A stretch of 64,000 nt of DNA, taken from contig NZ_BHVV01000008.1 of NCBI RefSeq assembly GCF_003865015.1, positions 124,001 to 188,000 of the forward strand, in the 5' to 3' direction. Shown piece after piece: positions 31,547 to 40,494 of the stretch. This DNA comes from Sulfurisoma sediminicola. Its GTDB lineage: Bacteria; Pseudomonadota; Gammaproteobacteria; Burkholderiales; Rhodocyclaceae. How positions within the stretch are numbered: position 1 is the first letter of the stretch; every line of letters begins with the position of its first letter. Both the position numbers and the translations under genes were made by a program. The notes under the pieces were generated by a model. The model ran no database searches and was not told the origin of the DNA. It was given only the letters and a program-made list of their open reading frames with translations.

Positions 31547-34144
31547 ATGGCGATGTTCACCGCCCTGATATCCAATGCCGCACTGTTGCTGGCGATGGTA
31601 TTGATCCTCGACCTTGCTCGCGACGACGCGGACGGCACAGCACGCCGTCTCCCCGCGCCGCTGGCCGGCGCCATCCTCGGCGTGATCGCGATCGGCGCAA
31701 TGCTCGCGGCCTACAGAGCCGGCCCCGGGCTGATCTTCGACACGCGCTCGGTGCTTTTTGGCGCCTCCGGGCTGTTCTTCGGCCCCGTGCCGACTCTGAT
31801 CGCCACGGTCATCGCGGCCGCCTACCGGCTGAGCCTCGGCGGTCCCGGCGCGATCGTCGGTGTCGCGTCGATCATCGTCTCGGGCGCGATCGGCATCCTA
31901 TGGAGCAAACTGCGGCGCGGTCCGCTGGCCAACATCGGCTGGCGCGAGCTTCTCGCCCTCGGCCTGACGATCCATGTCGTGCTGCTCGGAATGTTCGCCG
32001 TCATGCTCCCGAGCTCGACCATGACCGTCGCCGGCGTGGCGCTTCCCTTCCTGACCCTCTATCCCCTGGCCACCGTCGCCATCGGCATGCTGATCGCCAA
32101 CCGCCTCGGCCACGAGCGTACCCGCGCGGCGCTGACCGCCAGCGAGCACCGCTACCGCGCGCTGTTCGACAGCTCGATCACGCCGCTGGTCGTGATGAAC
32201 CCGGCCGATGGCCGCTTCATCGACTGCAACCCGGCGGCAATCACCGCCTACCGGCTGCCGGACCGCGACGCCGTGCTCGGCCTCACGCCGCTCGACGTGT
32301 CCGCTCCGCAACAGCCCGACGGCGAGGATTCGGCGACCGCCGCGACCCGCCACATCGCAGACTGCGTTCGCAACGGCCTGGCGATCTTCGATTGGCGCCA
32401 CCGGCGCCCCGACGGCGAAATCTGGGACGCCGAAGTGCGCCTGATGAAATTCCGTCAGGAGGAGCGCGACCTGGTGCAGTTCAGCCTCACCGACATCACC
32501 GAGTTGCGGCGCGGCGAGGAGGCACGCCGTACGCTCATGCAGGCCATCGAGCAGGCGCCGGCATCGATCGTCATCACCGATATGGACGCCAACATCGAGT
32601 ACGTCAATCCCGCCTTCAGCCGCGTCACCGGCTACGACCTGGACGAAGTACGGGGAAAAAATCCGCGCATCCTGCAATCGGGCCAGACACCGCCCGAACG
32701 CCATGTCGAATTGTGGAACACCATTACCTCGGGCCAGACCTGGTCCGGCGTGCTGCACAACAAGCGCAAGGACGGCAGCTTCTACTGGGAGCAGGCCTAT
32801 ATCGGTCCGGTCTGCGACGAGCGCGGCCGCATCAGCCACTTCGTCGCGGTCAAGGAGAACATCACCGAGCGGATGCTGGCCGAGGAGGAACTGGTGCGCG
32901 CCCGTGACGCGGCCGAAGGCGCGACGCGCGCCAAGTCCGCCTTCCTCGCCACCATGTCGCACGAGATCCGCACGCCGCTCACCGGCGTGCTCGGCATGGC
33001 GCAGCTTCTGCTGCAGGACGAAGTCAGCGAAAGCGAGCGGCGAGACTATGCCCGCACCATCCTCAACTGCGGCAATAGCCTGCTGACCCTGCTCAACGAC
33101 ATCCTCGACCTGTCGAAGGTCGAGTCCGGGCGGATCGAGCTGGCTGCCGCGCCCTACGCGCCGGGGCAGTTGCTCGAAGAGGTCGCCGACCTCTTCGGCC
33201 AGGCCGCCGAGAACAAGGGCGTCGCGCTCGTCGTGGACGCGGTCGATGCCGGCGACACCGACCGGCGTTATGTCGGCGACCCGACGCGCCTGCGGCAGAT
33301 GCTTTCCAACTATGTCAGCAACGCCATCAAGTTCTCGTCGGCCGGCGCGGTGCATCTCGCCGTCCGGCGCATCGCGCACCCGGACGGCGACGTCCTGCGC
33401 TTCTCGGTGCGCGACGAGGGCATCGGCATCCCCCCCGAGCAGCAGGAACTGCTGTTCCGGCCCTTCGTCCAGCTCGACAGTTCCAGCGCGCGCGCCTACG
33501 GCGGCAGCGGCCTGGGCCTGTCCATCGTGCGCAGCGTCGCCGAGGTGATGGATGGTTCCGCCGGCTGCGACAGCGTGCCCGGCGCGGGCTCGACCTTCTG
33601 GTTCGAAGTACCGGCGCAGACGCTCGCCGCCGGCGTGGAGGCCCGCGCCGCGCCGCGTGGGCCTGCGGACGCGGGGCTCGCCGCAGGCTGGCGCCCCCGG
33701 CGGATTCTTCTGGCCGAGGACAATGCCGTCAACCGCAAGGTGGTCGAACTGATGCTGCGCAAGCAGGGCATCGAGGTCATCAGCGCCGAGGACGGCGCCG
33801 CCGCGCTGGCGAAGCTGCAGAGCGATGCCGCGCCGCCGGATCTCGTGCTGATGGACTGCCAGATGCCCGTGCTCGACGGCTTCGAGACCACCCGCCGCAT
33901 CCGCGCCTGGCAGGCGGCGGAGGGCCGCGCCTACCTGCCCATCATCGCGCTGACCGCGAACGCCTTCGAGGAGGACCGGCAGCGCTGCCTCGACGCCGGC
34001 ATGGACGACTTCATCACCAAGCCACTGAACCTTCCGCGCCTGCTGGCCGCGTTCGACAGCCTGCACCGCACGGCGCCCGGGGCTGCGCAAGCAGCCCGCC
34101 CCCTGTATGATCGTCGCCCCGACCGAGGAGAACCGGAAAAATGA
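31547..34144 (+). CDS. Hybrid sensor histidine kinase with 5TM-LYT sensor, two PAS domains and receiver
   Basis: 865 residues. A 5TM receptor domain of the LytS-YhcK type spans 1-185 (FDTRSVLFGASGLFFGPVPT is typical). It is followed by PAS1 (~200-320), PAS2 (~330-455, with PASIVITDMDANIEYVNPAF and the PAC end), HisKA with the phospho-accepting H472 (MSHEIRTPLTGVLGM), HATPase (SNYVSNAIKFSSAG; DEGIGIPPEQQ; GGSGLGLSIV), and a receiver with Asp770 (LVLMDCQMPVLDGFE). It is an inner-membrane kinase whose phosphoryl group would go on to a separate Hpt protein, since no Hpt domain is present. ATG 31547 is chosen; 31553 is possible. The stop overlaps the next gene. Confidence 0.92.
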   Translation: MAMFTALISNAALLLAMVLILDLARDDADGTARRLPAPLAGAILGVIAIGAMLAAYRAGPGLIFDTRSVLFGASGLFFGPVPTLIATVIAAAYRLSLGGPGAIVGVASIIVSGAIGILWSKLRRGPLANIGWRELLALGLTIHVVLLGMFAVMLPSSTMTVAGVALPFLTLYPLATVAIGMLIANRLGHERTRAALTASEHRYRALFDSSITPLVVMNPADGRFIDCNPAAITAYRLPDRDAVLGLTPLDVSAPQQPDGEDSATAATRHIADCVRNGLAIFDWRHRRPDGEIWDAEVRLMKFRQEERDLVQFSLTDITELRRGEEARRTLMQAIEQAPASIVITDMDANIEYVNPAFSRVTGYDLDEVRGKNPRILQSGQTPPERHVELWNTITSGQTWSGVLHNKRKDGSFYWEQAYIGPVCDERGRISHFVAVKENITERMLAEEELVRARDAAEGATRAKSAFLATMSHEIRTPLTGVLGMAQLLLQDEVSESERRDYARTILNCGNSLLTLLNDILDLSKVESGRIELAAAPYAPGQLLEEVADLFGQAAENKGVALVVDAVDAGDTDRRYVGDPTRLRQMLSNYVSNAIKFSSAGAVHLAVRRIAHPDGDVLRFSVRDEGIGIPPEQQELLFRPFVQLDSSSARAYGGSGLGLSIVRSVAEVMDGSAGCDSVPGAGSTFWFEVPAQTLAAGVEARAAPRGPADAGLAAGWRPRRILLAEDNAVNRKVVELMLRKQGIEVISAEDGAAALAKLQSDAAPPDLVLMDCQMPVLDGFETTRRIRAWQAAEGRAYLPIIALTANAFEEDRQRCLDAGMDDFITKPLNLPRLLAAFDSLHRTAPGAAQAARPLYDRRPDRGEPEK

Positions 34145-34428
34145 ATATCGAAAACCTGTCCAAGGAACAGCGCATCCTGCGCGTGCTGCGCAAGGTGCTG
34201 GCCAACATCGTCAAGGACGCGACGCCGGCGCCGGGCGAAGCGTCTCCGCTCAGCGAGAGCACCATCCACGACATCCGCGACCTGTTCGGCCTGATCTCCG
34301 AGCGCGAGAAGGAACTGGCCGAAGAGGCCGGGATGAACCGCAACGAGAAGCCCTACTACACCGACGAGCCGCCCAACAGCCGCGTCGTGCAGCTGCACCG
34401 TCCGCCCAAGGACAAGAAGCCGAACTAG
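34141..34428 (+). CDS. Conserved hypothetical protein, 95 residues
   Basis: A small, charged, soluble protein starting inside the kinase stop (ATGA). It has an N-terminal basic helix (MNIENLSKEQRILRVLRKVL), a middle helix DIRDLFGLISEREKELAEEA, and a proline- and lysine-rich tail (RPPKDKKPN). Similar short proteins occur in other betaproteobacteria. The function is unknown. Coupling to the kinase suggests a role in its pathway, but no Hpt histidine motif is visible. It ends overlapping the convergent nat gene by 4 bp. Confidence 0.7.
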   Translation: MNIENLSKEQRILRVLRKVLANIVKDATPAPGEASPLSESTIHDIRDLFGLISEREKELAEEAGMNRNEKPYYTDEPPNSRVVQLHRPPKDKKPN

Positions 34429-35219
34429 CCCGGCAGCCGGATTCCCGGCGGCATTTCCAGCCCGAAGCTCTCCTGCAGCACGCGCGCCAGTTCGGCACCG
34501 TCGGCCAGCGTGCGCGTCGTGACGACATCGCCGCGATCCTCGATCAGCTCTCGGTCGCGCAGGATCAACCGCCGCTGCGGCGTCGGCAGCTGCACCGTCA
34601 GCATCCGCACGAAGGGCGAGTCGGGGTGGGTCGAGACGTAGTGGTTGGCGATCGCGTAATCGACGGTGTGTTGCGGCTCCAGCGTGAAGGCGTAGAGGTC
34701 GCGCCAGGCGCCATCGCGCCGCGACTGCAGCACCCAGTTCGCCGTGGCGGCCTCCTCGATCACCCGGTAGCTCCACGCGAAATGCCCGACCTCCTCGCCC
34801 GCGCCGAAGGGAACAGGCAGCAGCAGGCCCTCGCCGCCGAAACCGACGTCGGCCAGCCAGCGCCCGCCCTCGGCTTCCACCAGCAGCAGCATGTGGGTGC
34901 GCGGCAGCACGGCGGTGGTGCGATGGCGCACGCGCGCCGCCAGCCGGGTGACGGCGAAGCCGAACGCGCGCAGCACGGCCGCGAACAGCAGGTTGTGCTC
35001 GAAACAATAGCCGCCGCGACGGGCGCCCACCAGCTTGGCCTCGATGCCGACCAGGTCGAGCGCGATCGGGCGGCCCAGCAGGACATCGAGGTTCTCAAAG
35101 GGGATGTGCGTCGCATGCGCGAGGTGCAGCGCCTCGAGCGCCCGGCGCGTCGGCGCGATGTCCCCGGCATAGCCGGTGCGGCGCAGGTAGGCGGATAGAT
35201 CCGTAAGGGTCGGTTCCAT
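34425..35219 (-). CDS. nat: Arylamine N-acetyltransferase
   Basis: 264 residues, in the usual range for bacterial NATs (~270-280). The Cys-His-Asp triad is visible: cysteine in RRGGYCFEHN (~73), histidine in RTHMLLLVE (~112) and aspartate in WLADVGFGGEG (~127). IPFENLDVLLGRP near the N-terminus is also a family hallmark. It transfers an acetyl group from acetyl-CoA to aromatic amines and hydrazines. ATG 35219 fits the family start (MEPTLTDLSAYLRR). It is divergent from the indolepyruvate oxidoreductase genes across 144 bp. Confidence 0.93.
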   Translation of the reverse strand: MEPTLTDLSAYLRRTGYAGDIAPTRRALEALHLAHATHIPFENLDVLLGRPIALDLVGIEAKLVGARRGGYCFEHNLLFAAVLRAFGFAVTRLAARVRHRTTAVLPRTHMLLLVEAEGGRWLADVGFGGEGLLLPVPFGAGEEVGHFAWSYRVIEEAATANWVLQSRRDGAWRDLYAFTLEPQHTVDYAIANHYVSTHPDSPFVRMLTVQLPTPQRRLILRDRELIEDRGDVVTTRTLADGAELARVLQESFGLEMPPGIRLPG

Positions 35220-35363
35220 GGCGTCGGCCACGAGTATAGCGGGGGCCAACGGGGCCCGGCCCGCCATGCAATTTTGGAATAACGGCTAGCGACGATATCG
35301 CATTGATGCCTCATCGGTCGCCGCGTAAGCTCGCTTCGTTTCCGGATTGAGCAAGGGCGAGGC

Positions 35364-37526
35364 ATGGAAGTCTCCTTCAGCAAAGAGGTGCAGCAGTTGC
35401 GCCAGGGTGCCGGAGAGACCTTCCACGGCGAGGGGATACTCGCGATCACCAAGGCGCTGCTGCAGTCGGGCGTCGCCTACGTCGGCGGCTACCAGGGCGC
35501 GCCGGTGTCGCACCTGCTCGACGTCATGGTCCAGGCCGGGGACACCATGGCCGAGCTCGGCGTGCATGTCGAGGCCTGTTCCAACGAGGCCTCGGCGGCG
35601 GCGATGCTCGGCGCCTCGATCCACTACCCCCTGCGCGGTGCCGTCACCTGGAAGTCGGTGGTCGGCACCAACGTCGCCGCCGACGCGCTGTCCAATCTCG
35701 CCTCGCCGGGCGTCACCGGTGGCGCGCTGATCGTCGTCGGCGAGGATTACGGCGAAGGCGCCAGCGTCATCCAGGAACGCACCCACGCCTTCGCCATGAA
35801 GTCCTCGCTGCTGCTGCTCGACCCGCGGCCGCAGCTGCCGAACATGGTGCGCATGGTCGAGCAGGGCTTCGCGCTGTCCGAGGCCTGCAACACGCCGGCC
35901 ATCCTGCAGCTGCGCGTGCGCGCCTGCCACGTGCGCGGCAGCTTCGAGTGCCGGGACAATGTCTCGCCGGCCGTGTCGCGCAAGGCGCTGATGGATGATC
36001 CGGCGCGCTTCGACTATGAAAAGCTGGCGCATCCGCCCGCAACCTTCCGCCAGGAAAAACTCAAATTCGAACAGCGCCTGCCGGCGGCACGGCGCTTCAT
36101 CGTCGAGCACGCGCTGAACGAAATCTTCCCGGGCAGGCGCGACGACGTCGGCCTCATCGTCCAGGGCGGCCTGCACAACACGCTGGTGCGCGCACTGCAG
36201 CAGTTCGGCCTGGCCGATGCCTTCGGCGATGCAGAATTTCCGATCCTCGCGCTCAATGTCAGCTACCCGCTGGTGCCCGAGCAGATTCGCGACTTCTGTG
36301 CCGGCAAGCGCGCCGTGCTGGTGGTCGAGGAAGGCCAGCCCGAGTTCATCGAGCAGGAGATCGCGACGGCGCTGCGGCGCCTCGACCAAGGCAACACCGG
36401 CACCGCGATCCACGGCAAGGACCTGCTGCAGATGGCCGGCGAGTACACCGTCGAGGTCATCGCCCAGGGTCTGCTCCGGTTCCTCGCCCGCCATGCCGCA
36501 AACGTATCGGTCGCCGGTGCGCAGGACTGGCTCGCCGCCAATGCCGCGCGGCGGAAGAATGTGGCCAGCCAGCTCGCCGCGCCGCTGCCGCCGCGCCCGC
36601 CGCAGTTCTGCACCGGCTGCCCCGAGCGGCCGGTGTTCTCGGCGCTGAAGCTCGCCCAGCAGAACGTCGGCCCCGTGCATATCGCGGCCGACATCGGCTG
36701 CCACGCCTTTGCCACCTTCGAGCCCTTCGGCTTCGGCCACACCATCCTCGGCTACGGCATGAGCCTGGCCAGCCGCGCCGGCGTCTCGCCCATGCTGAAG
36801 CGGCGCGCGCTGGCGGTGATGGGCGACGGCGGCTTCTGGCACAACGGCCTGCTGACCGGGGTCGAGTCGGCACTGTTCAACGACGACGACGCCGTGCTGC
36901 TGATCATGAAGAACGGCTACACATCGGCCACCGGCACCCAGGACATCATTTCCACACCGGACGAGGAGGAAAAGGCGGGCGCGCCGGACAAGCGCCTGAG
37001 CCTGGTCGATCGCAACCAGACCATCGAAAGGACGCTTGCCGGCATCGGCGTCGCGTGGCTGCGCACCGTGCCGAGCTACGAAGTGAATGCCATGCGGCGC
37101 ACGCTGGAGGAAGCCTTCACCACAGACTACGCGGGTCTCAAGGTGATCATCGCCGAGGGCGAATGCCAGCTCGAGCGGCAGCGCCGCGTCAAGCCCTGGC
37201 TTGCCGGCCTGCTCAAGGCCGGCAAGCGTGTGGTGCGGGTCAGGTACGGCGTCGACGGAGATGTCTGCTCGGGCGACCATTCCTGCATCCGCCTCTCCGG
37301 CTGCCCGACGCTGACGCTCGCGGACAGCGGCGACCCGCTCAAGGTCGATCCCGTCGCCACGGTCATCGACGGCTGCGTCGGTTGCGGCCTCTGCGGCGAG
37401 AACGCGCATGCCGCGACGCTGTGCCCCTCCTTCTACCGGGCCGAAATCGTGACGAACCCGGGCGTCGGCGAACGTGCGCTCGACGCATTGCGGCGCGGCG
37501 TGATCGGCCTGTTCCAGAAGCCATGA
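35364..37526 (+). CDS. iorA: Indolepyruvate ferredoxin oxidoreductase, alpha subunit (IorA-like)
   Basis: 720 residues. An N-terminal pyruvate-oxidoreductase-type domain (GNxA-like AYVGGYQGAPVSHLLDVM, HVEACSNEASAAAMLGAS) precedes the TPP-binding domain (FCTGCPERPVFSAL, then MGDGGFWHNGLLTG with Gly-Asp-Gly and downstream Asn). The C-terminus is ferredoxin-like (VIDGCVGCGLCGENAHAATL, CP). The family oxidises aryl-pyruvates, from Trp, Phe or Tyr, to aryl-acetyl-CoA, CO2 and reduced ferredoxin. The stop overlaps the next gene, which encodes the gamma-type subunit. The exact aryl acid cannot be told from the sequence. Confidence 0.9.
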   Translation: MEVSFSKEVQQLRQGAGETFHGEGILAITKALLQSGVAYVGGYQGAPVSHLLDVMVQAGDTMAELGVHVEACSNEASAAAMLGASIHYPLRGAVTWKSVVGTNVAADALSNLASPGVTGGALIVVGEDYGEGASVIQERTHAFAMKSSLLLLDPRPQLPNMVRMVEQGFALSEACNTPAILQLRVRACHVRGSFECRDNVSPAVSRKALMDDPARFDYEKLAHPPATFRQEKLKFEQRLPAARRFIVEHALNEIFPGRRDDVGLIVQGGLHNTLVRALQQFGLADAFGDAEFPILALNVSYPLVPEQIRDFCAGKRAVLVVEEGQPEFIEQEIATALRRLDQGNTGTAIHGKDLLQMAGEYTVEVIAQGLLRFLARHAANVSVAGAQDWLAANAARRKNVASQLAAPLPPRPPQFCTGCPERPVFSALKLAQQNVGPVHIAADIGCHAFATFEPFGFGHTILGYGMSLASRAGVSPMLKRRALAVMGDGGFWHNGLLTGVESALFNDDDAVLLIMKNGYTSATGTQDIISTPDEEEKAGAPDKRLSLVDRNQTIERTLAGIGVAWLRTVPSYEVNAMRRTLEEAFTTDYAGLKVIIAEGECQLERQRRVKPWLAGLLKAGKRVVRVRYGVDGDVCSGDHSCIRLSGCPTLTLADSGDPLKVDPVATVIDGCVGCGLCGENAHAATLCPSFYRAEIVTNPGVGERALDALRRGVIGLFQKP

Positions 37527-39010
37527 ATGCCAGGCAACCCGTCACCCTCCTGATAGCGGCGCTCGGCGGCGAAGGCGGCGGCGTGCTGGCCGAGTGGCTG
37601 GTCGATCTCGCCACGCGCGCGGGCCACCCGGCGCAGGCCACGTCGATCCCCGGCGTCGCCCAGCGCACGGGGGCCACCACCTATTACGTCGAGATCCATC
37701 CGCAATCCTTCGCCGAACTCGGCGGCCGCACGCCGGTGCTGAGCCTCGCGCCCGTTCCGGGCTGCGTGGACCTCATGGTGGCCTCGGAGCTGCTCGAGGC
37801 GGTGCGCGCGATCCAGAGCGGCTTCGTCTCGACCGAGCGCACGCGGCTGCTGACCTCGACCCATCGCACGCTGACCACCTTCGAGAAGATGGCGCTCGGC
37901 GACGGCCGCTTCGACGATGAACGGCTCCTCGAGGTCGCCGCCGCCAACTGCCGCCAGCTCGCGGCCTTCGACGTCGATGCCACGGCGCGCGAGGCCGGCA
38001 CCGCGCCGAGCGCGGTGTTGTTAGGCGCCATCGCCGCCAGCAGCGTGCTGCCTTTCGAGCGCGCCGCCTTCGAGGCGGTGATCCGCGCCTCGGGCCGTGG
38101 CGTCGAGGCGAGCCTCAGGGGCTTCGCGCTGGCCTTCGAGCGTTGCGCAGCGGCGCTCGGCGCCCCGCCAGCACCTGGATTCCCGGCGGAGCCGGACCTC
38201 GTCGAAATCGGCTACGCGCGCGTCGTCGAATTCCAGGACGCCGCCTACGGCGAACTCTATCGGCAGCGCGTCGAGCGGCTGCGCGCGGCAGAACGACAAT
38301 GCGATCCGCAGGGACGGCATGGCGGCGCGCTGGTGCGCGAAGGCGCGCGCTTCCTCGCGTTGTGGATGGCCTTCGACGACGTCATCCGCGTCGCCGACCT
38401 CAAGAGCCGCGCGGCGCGCTTCGCGCGCGTGCGTGCCGATGCCGGCGCCCGGCCCGGCGACCTGCTGCGCATCGCCGACCACCTGAAGCCCGGCCTCGCC
38501 GAACTGGCCGGCCTGCTGCCGCCGGCCATAGCGAACCACCTGCTCACCCTGGAAACTCGGCGCCAGCGGGACGGCAAGGCGCCTCTGGCCATTCCGTTGA
38601 AGCTGCGTGCCGACGGTCTTGCCGGCTTTTTCGGCTTGCGCCTGCTCGCCGCCCTGCGGCCGCTGCGCCGCCTCGGCCGCAGATACGCCGCGGAGCAGGC
38701 ACTGATCGAGCGATGGCTCGCCACCGTCGAAAGCGCCGCTGCGCGCGACTGGCAGGCCGCCTTGGAACTCGCACTGTGCGCACGGCTGATCAAGGGCTAC
38801 GGCGCGACCAACGAGCGTGCCAGGAACAACCTGCGCCACATCCTCGAGCACCTGGCCGCGGCCAAGCCGGAGACGATCCGCGCGGCGCGCGATGCCGCGC
38901 TCGCCGACGAAGGCGGTGTCGCATTCGACAAGGCATTGACCGCGGCCGGTGCGCCGCCGCGACCCGTTCCTCCCATTCCCGTTCGCTGGCACGCCCGGAG
39001 ATCCGCATGA
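37523..39010 (+). CDS. iorB: Indolepyruvate ferredoxin oxidoreductase, beta (gamma-domain) subunit with C-terminal extension
   Basis: 495 residues, much longer than the ~200 residues of a simple IorB. Residues 1-190 are the POR gamma-type domain (LIAALGGEGGGVLAEWLVDL, SIPGVAQRTGATTYYVEI). The remaining ~300 residues are a helical region of the DUF6537 type common in fused proteobacterial IORs (DVIRVADLKSRAARFARVRA, DLLRIADHLKPGLAELAGLL, LCARLIKGYGATNERARNNL). The start overlaps iorA (ATGA) and the stop overlaps the thioesterase gene, so the three form one coupled unit. Confidence 0.88.
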   Translation: MNARQPVTLLIAALGGEGGGVLAEWLVDLATRAGHPAQATSIPGVAQRTGATTYYVEIHPQSFAELGGRTPVLSLAPVPGCVDLMVASELLEAVRAIQSGFVSTERTRLLTSTHRTLTTFEKMALGDGRFDDERLLEVAAANCRQLAAFDVDATAREAGTAPSAVLLGAIAASSVLPFERAAFEAVIRASGRGVEASLRGFALAFERCAAALGAPPAPGFPAEPDLVEIGYARVVEFQDAAYGELYRQRVERLRAAERQCDPQGRHGGALVREGARFLALWMAFDDVIRVADLKSRAARFARVRADAGARPGDLLRIADHLKPGLAELAGLLPPAIANHLLTLETRRQRDGKAPLAIPLKLRADGLAGFFGLRLLAALRPLRRLGRRYAAEQALIERWLATVESAAARDWQAALELALCARLIKGYGATNERARNNLRHILEHLAAAKPETIRAARDAALADEGGVAFDKALTAAGAPPRPVPPIPVRWHARRSA

Positions 39011-39426
39011 CACGCAGCCACACCATCCACTACCGCATCGCCTTCTCGGACTGCGACCCGGCGCAGATCGTCCATTTCGCCAACTACTTCAGGTGGTTCG
39101 ACACCGCCAGCCGCGAGTTCTTCACGGCCTGCGGCGTGCCGGGCTGGCGCGATACCGAGCGGAAAAGCGGCATCATCGGCACCCCGGTGGTCGACGTGCA
39201 GGCCAGGTTCCTCGCCTCGGCCACCTACGGCGAGGACATCGAGATCGAGTCCACGGTGGAACGCTGGGGCAACAAGAGCTTCGTCATGCGCCACGTCGCG
39301 CGGCGCGGCGACACCGCCCTGGTCGAGGGCCGCGAGGTGCGCGTCTTCGCCGTCCGCGATCCGGCCGACCCGCTGCGCATCAAGGCCGTGCCGATACCCG
39401 AGGACATCAGGGCCGCCTGCTCCTGA
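39007..39426 (+). CDS. Hotdog acyl-CoA thioesterase (4-hydroxybenzoyl-CoA thioesterase / YbgC type)
   Basis: 139 residues with the AB-type hotdog signature FSDCDPAQIVHFANYFRWFD near the N-terminus. The aspartate before PAQIVHF is the catalytic residue of the Pseudomonas 4-hydroxybenzoyl-CoA thioesterase type. The rest of the fold follows (VDVQARFLASATYGEDIEIE). It is translationally coupled to iorB, so it probably hydrolyses the aryl-acetyl-CoA made by IorAB, or its derivatives, to the free acid and CoA. Its 3' end overlaps the convergent lysR gene by 20 bp. Confidence 0.88.
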   Translation: MTRSHTIHYRIAFSDCDPAQIVHFANYFRWFDTASREFFTACGVPGWRDTERKSGIIGTPVVDVQARFLASATYGEDIEIESTVERWGNKSFVMRHVARRGDTALVEGREVRVFAVRDPADPLRIKAVPIPEDIRAACS

Positions 39427-40369
39427 CCGCGGCGCCGGGCCTTCGCCCCTTGCCCATCGCGACCGGGGCGATTTCATCCCAGGTCGGGCGCTGTCCGATG
39501 CGTGTGGCGAGGAAATCGACCAGCGCGCGCACGCGGTGCGGCACGTAGCGGTTGCCGGGGAAAACGGCATGGATGCCCAGTTCCGGCAGCGGGAATTCCG
39601 GCAGCAGGATCTCCAGCCAGCCCGCGCGCACCGCCTGCTCGACGATGAAGGTCGGCGCGCGGGTGATGCCCAGCCCGCGCACCGCGGCGTCGAGCAGGGC
39701 ATCGCCGTTGTTGGCTTCGAGCCTGCCGCCCACCGGGAATGACTGCACCTCGCCGTCGATGACGAAGGACCAGCTCGAGCGCGGCGCCAGCAGGTAGCCG
39801 AAGCACTCGTGGCCGGCGAGTTCGCGCGGATGTCGTGGCCGGCCGCGACGGCGCAGGTAGTCGGGCGCGGCGGCGATGACGCCGCGGCTGCCGCCGATCT
39901 TGCGCGCGACGTCGCCGGGGTCGAGGCGCCCCGAAACACGGATCGCCAGGTCGTAGCCGCCCTCGATCAGGTTGGCACGGCGGTCGTTGAAATCCAGCTC
40001 GAGCGCAACCTGCGGATTGGCCTCCATGAAGTCGCAGAACAACGGCATCAGCTGGCGGATGCCGAAGGAGAACGGCAGCGTCAGGCGGATGTGGCCGCGC
40101 GGCGCCTGGCCCTCGTCGGTCAGGCCGCCTTCGGCCGCCTCGACCAGATTGAGAATCTCGCGGCACTGCTCGAGATAGGTTGCGCCGGCCGAGGTCAGGG
40201 AGAGGCGTCGCGTGCTGCGCGCGATCAGCTTGGTGCCGAGGTGTGCCTCCAGTCCCGCCACCTGCCGCGTTACCACCGAGCGCGCGACGTCGAGCTGCTG
40301 CGCGACGGCCGAGAAGCTGCCCATCTCGGCGACGCGCACGAAAATCCGCATGGCATCAAGTCGGTCCAT
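39407..40369 (-). CDS. LysR-family transcriptional regulator
   Basis: 320 residues. The N-terminal winged HTH is MDRLDAMRIFVRVAEMGSFS, then VAQQLDVARSVVTRQVAGLE; the substrate-binding domain begins after ~90 (APRGHIRLTLPFSFGIRQLM). It belongs to the MDRLDAM-type subgroup, often divergent from the genes it controls. It is divergent from cytochrome b561 across 125 bp that contain a strong inverted repeat at 40383-40411, its likely operator. The inducer is unknown. It overlaps the thioesterase gene by 20 bp. Confidence 0.9.
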   Translation of the reverse strand: MDRLDAMRIFVRVAEMGSFSAVAQQLDVARSVVTRQVAGLEAHLGTKLIARSTRRLSLTSAGATYLEQCREILNLVEAAEGGLTDEGQAPRGHIRLTLPFSFGIRQLMPLFCDFMEANPQVALELDFNDRRANLIEGGYDLAIRVSGRLDPGDVARKIGGSRGVIAAAPDYLRRRGRPRHPRELAGHECFGYLLAPRSSWSFVIDGEVQSFPVGGRLEANNGDALLDAAVRGLGITRAPTFIVEQAVRAGWLEILLPEFPLPELGIHAVFPGNRYVPHRVRALVDFLATRIGQRPTWDEIAPVAMGKGRRPGAAVRSRRP

Positions 40370-40382
40370 CGCCTGCCCTCCC

Positions 40383-40411
40383 TATATTGTTGCCTATATT
40401 GCAACAATATA
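40383..40411. promoter_or_regulatory. Inverted-repeat operator between lysR and cytochrome b561 genes
   Basis: TATATTGTTGC (40383-40393) and GCAACAATATA (40401-40411) are perfect 11-bp arms with a 7-nt spacer, 14 bp before the lysR start and ~84 bp before the cytochrome start. The size fits the T-N11-A dyad bound by LysR dimers. It is AT-rich in a GC-rich chromosome and probably overlaps both promoters. Confidence 0.75.
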
Positions 40412-40494
40412 TTCCAGATTGTCTCCTAGATGAGACTCCTGCGTCTGCGTACAGTTCGGTCATCCGGTCGGCACGACCTTCTGCGAGCACCGCC

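Noticed and set aside
31898-34090. A 730-codon minus-strand frame opposite the sensor kinase
   Set aside because: Same shadow effect; the kinase on the other strand has all its motifs intact.
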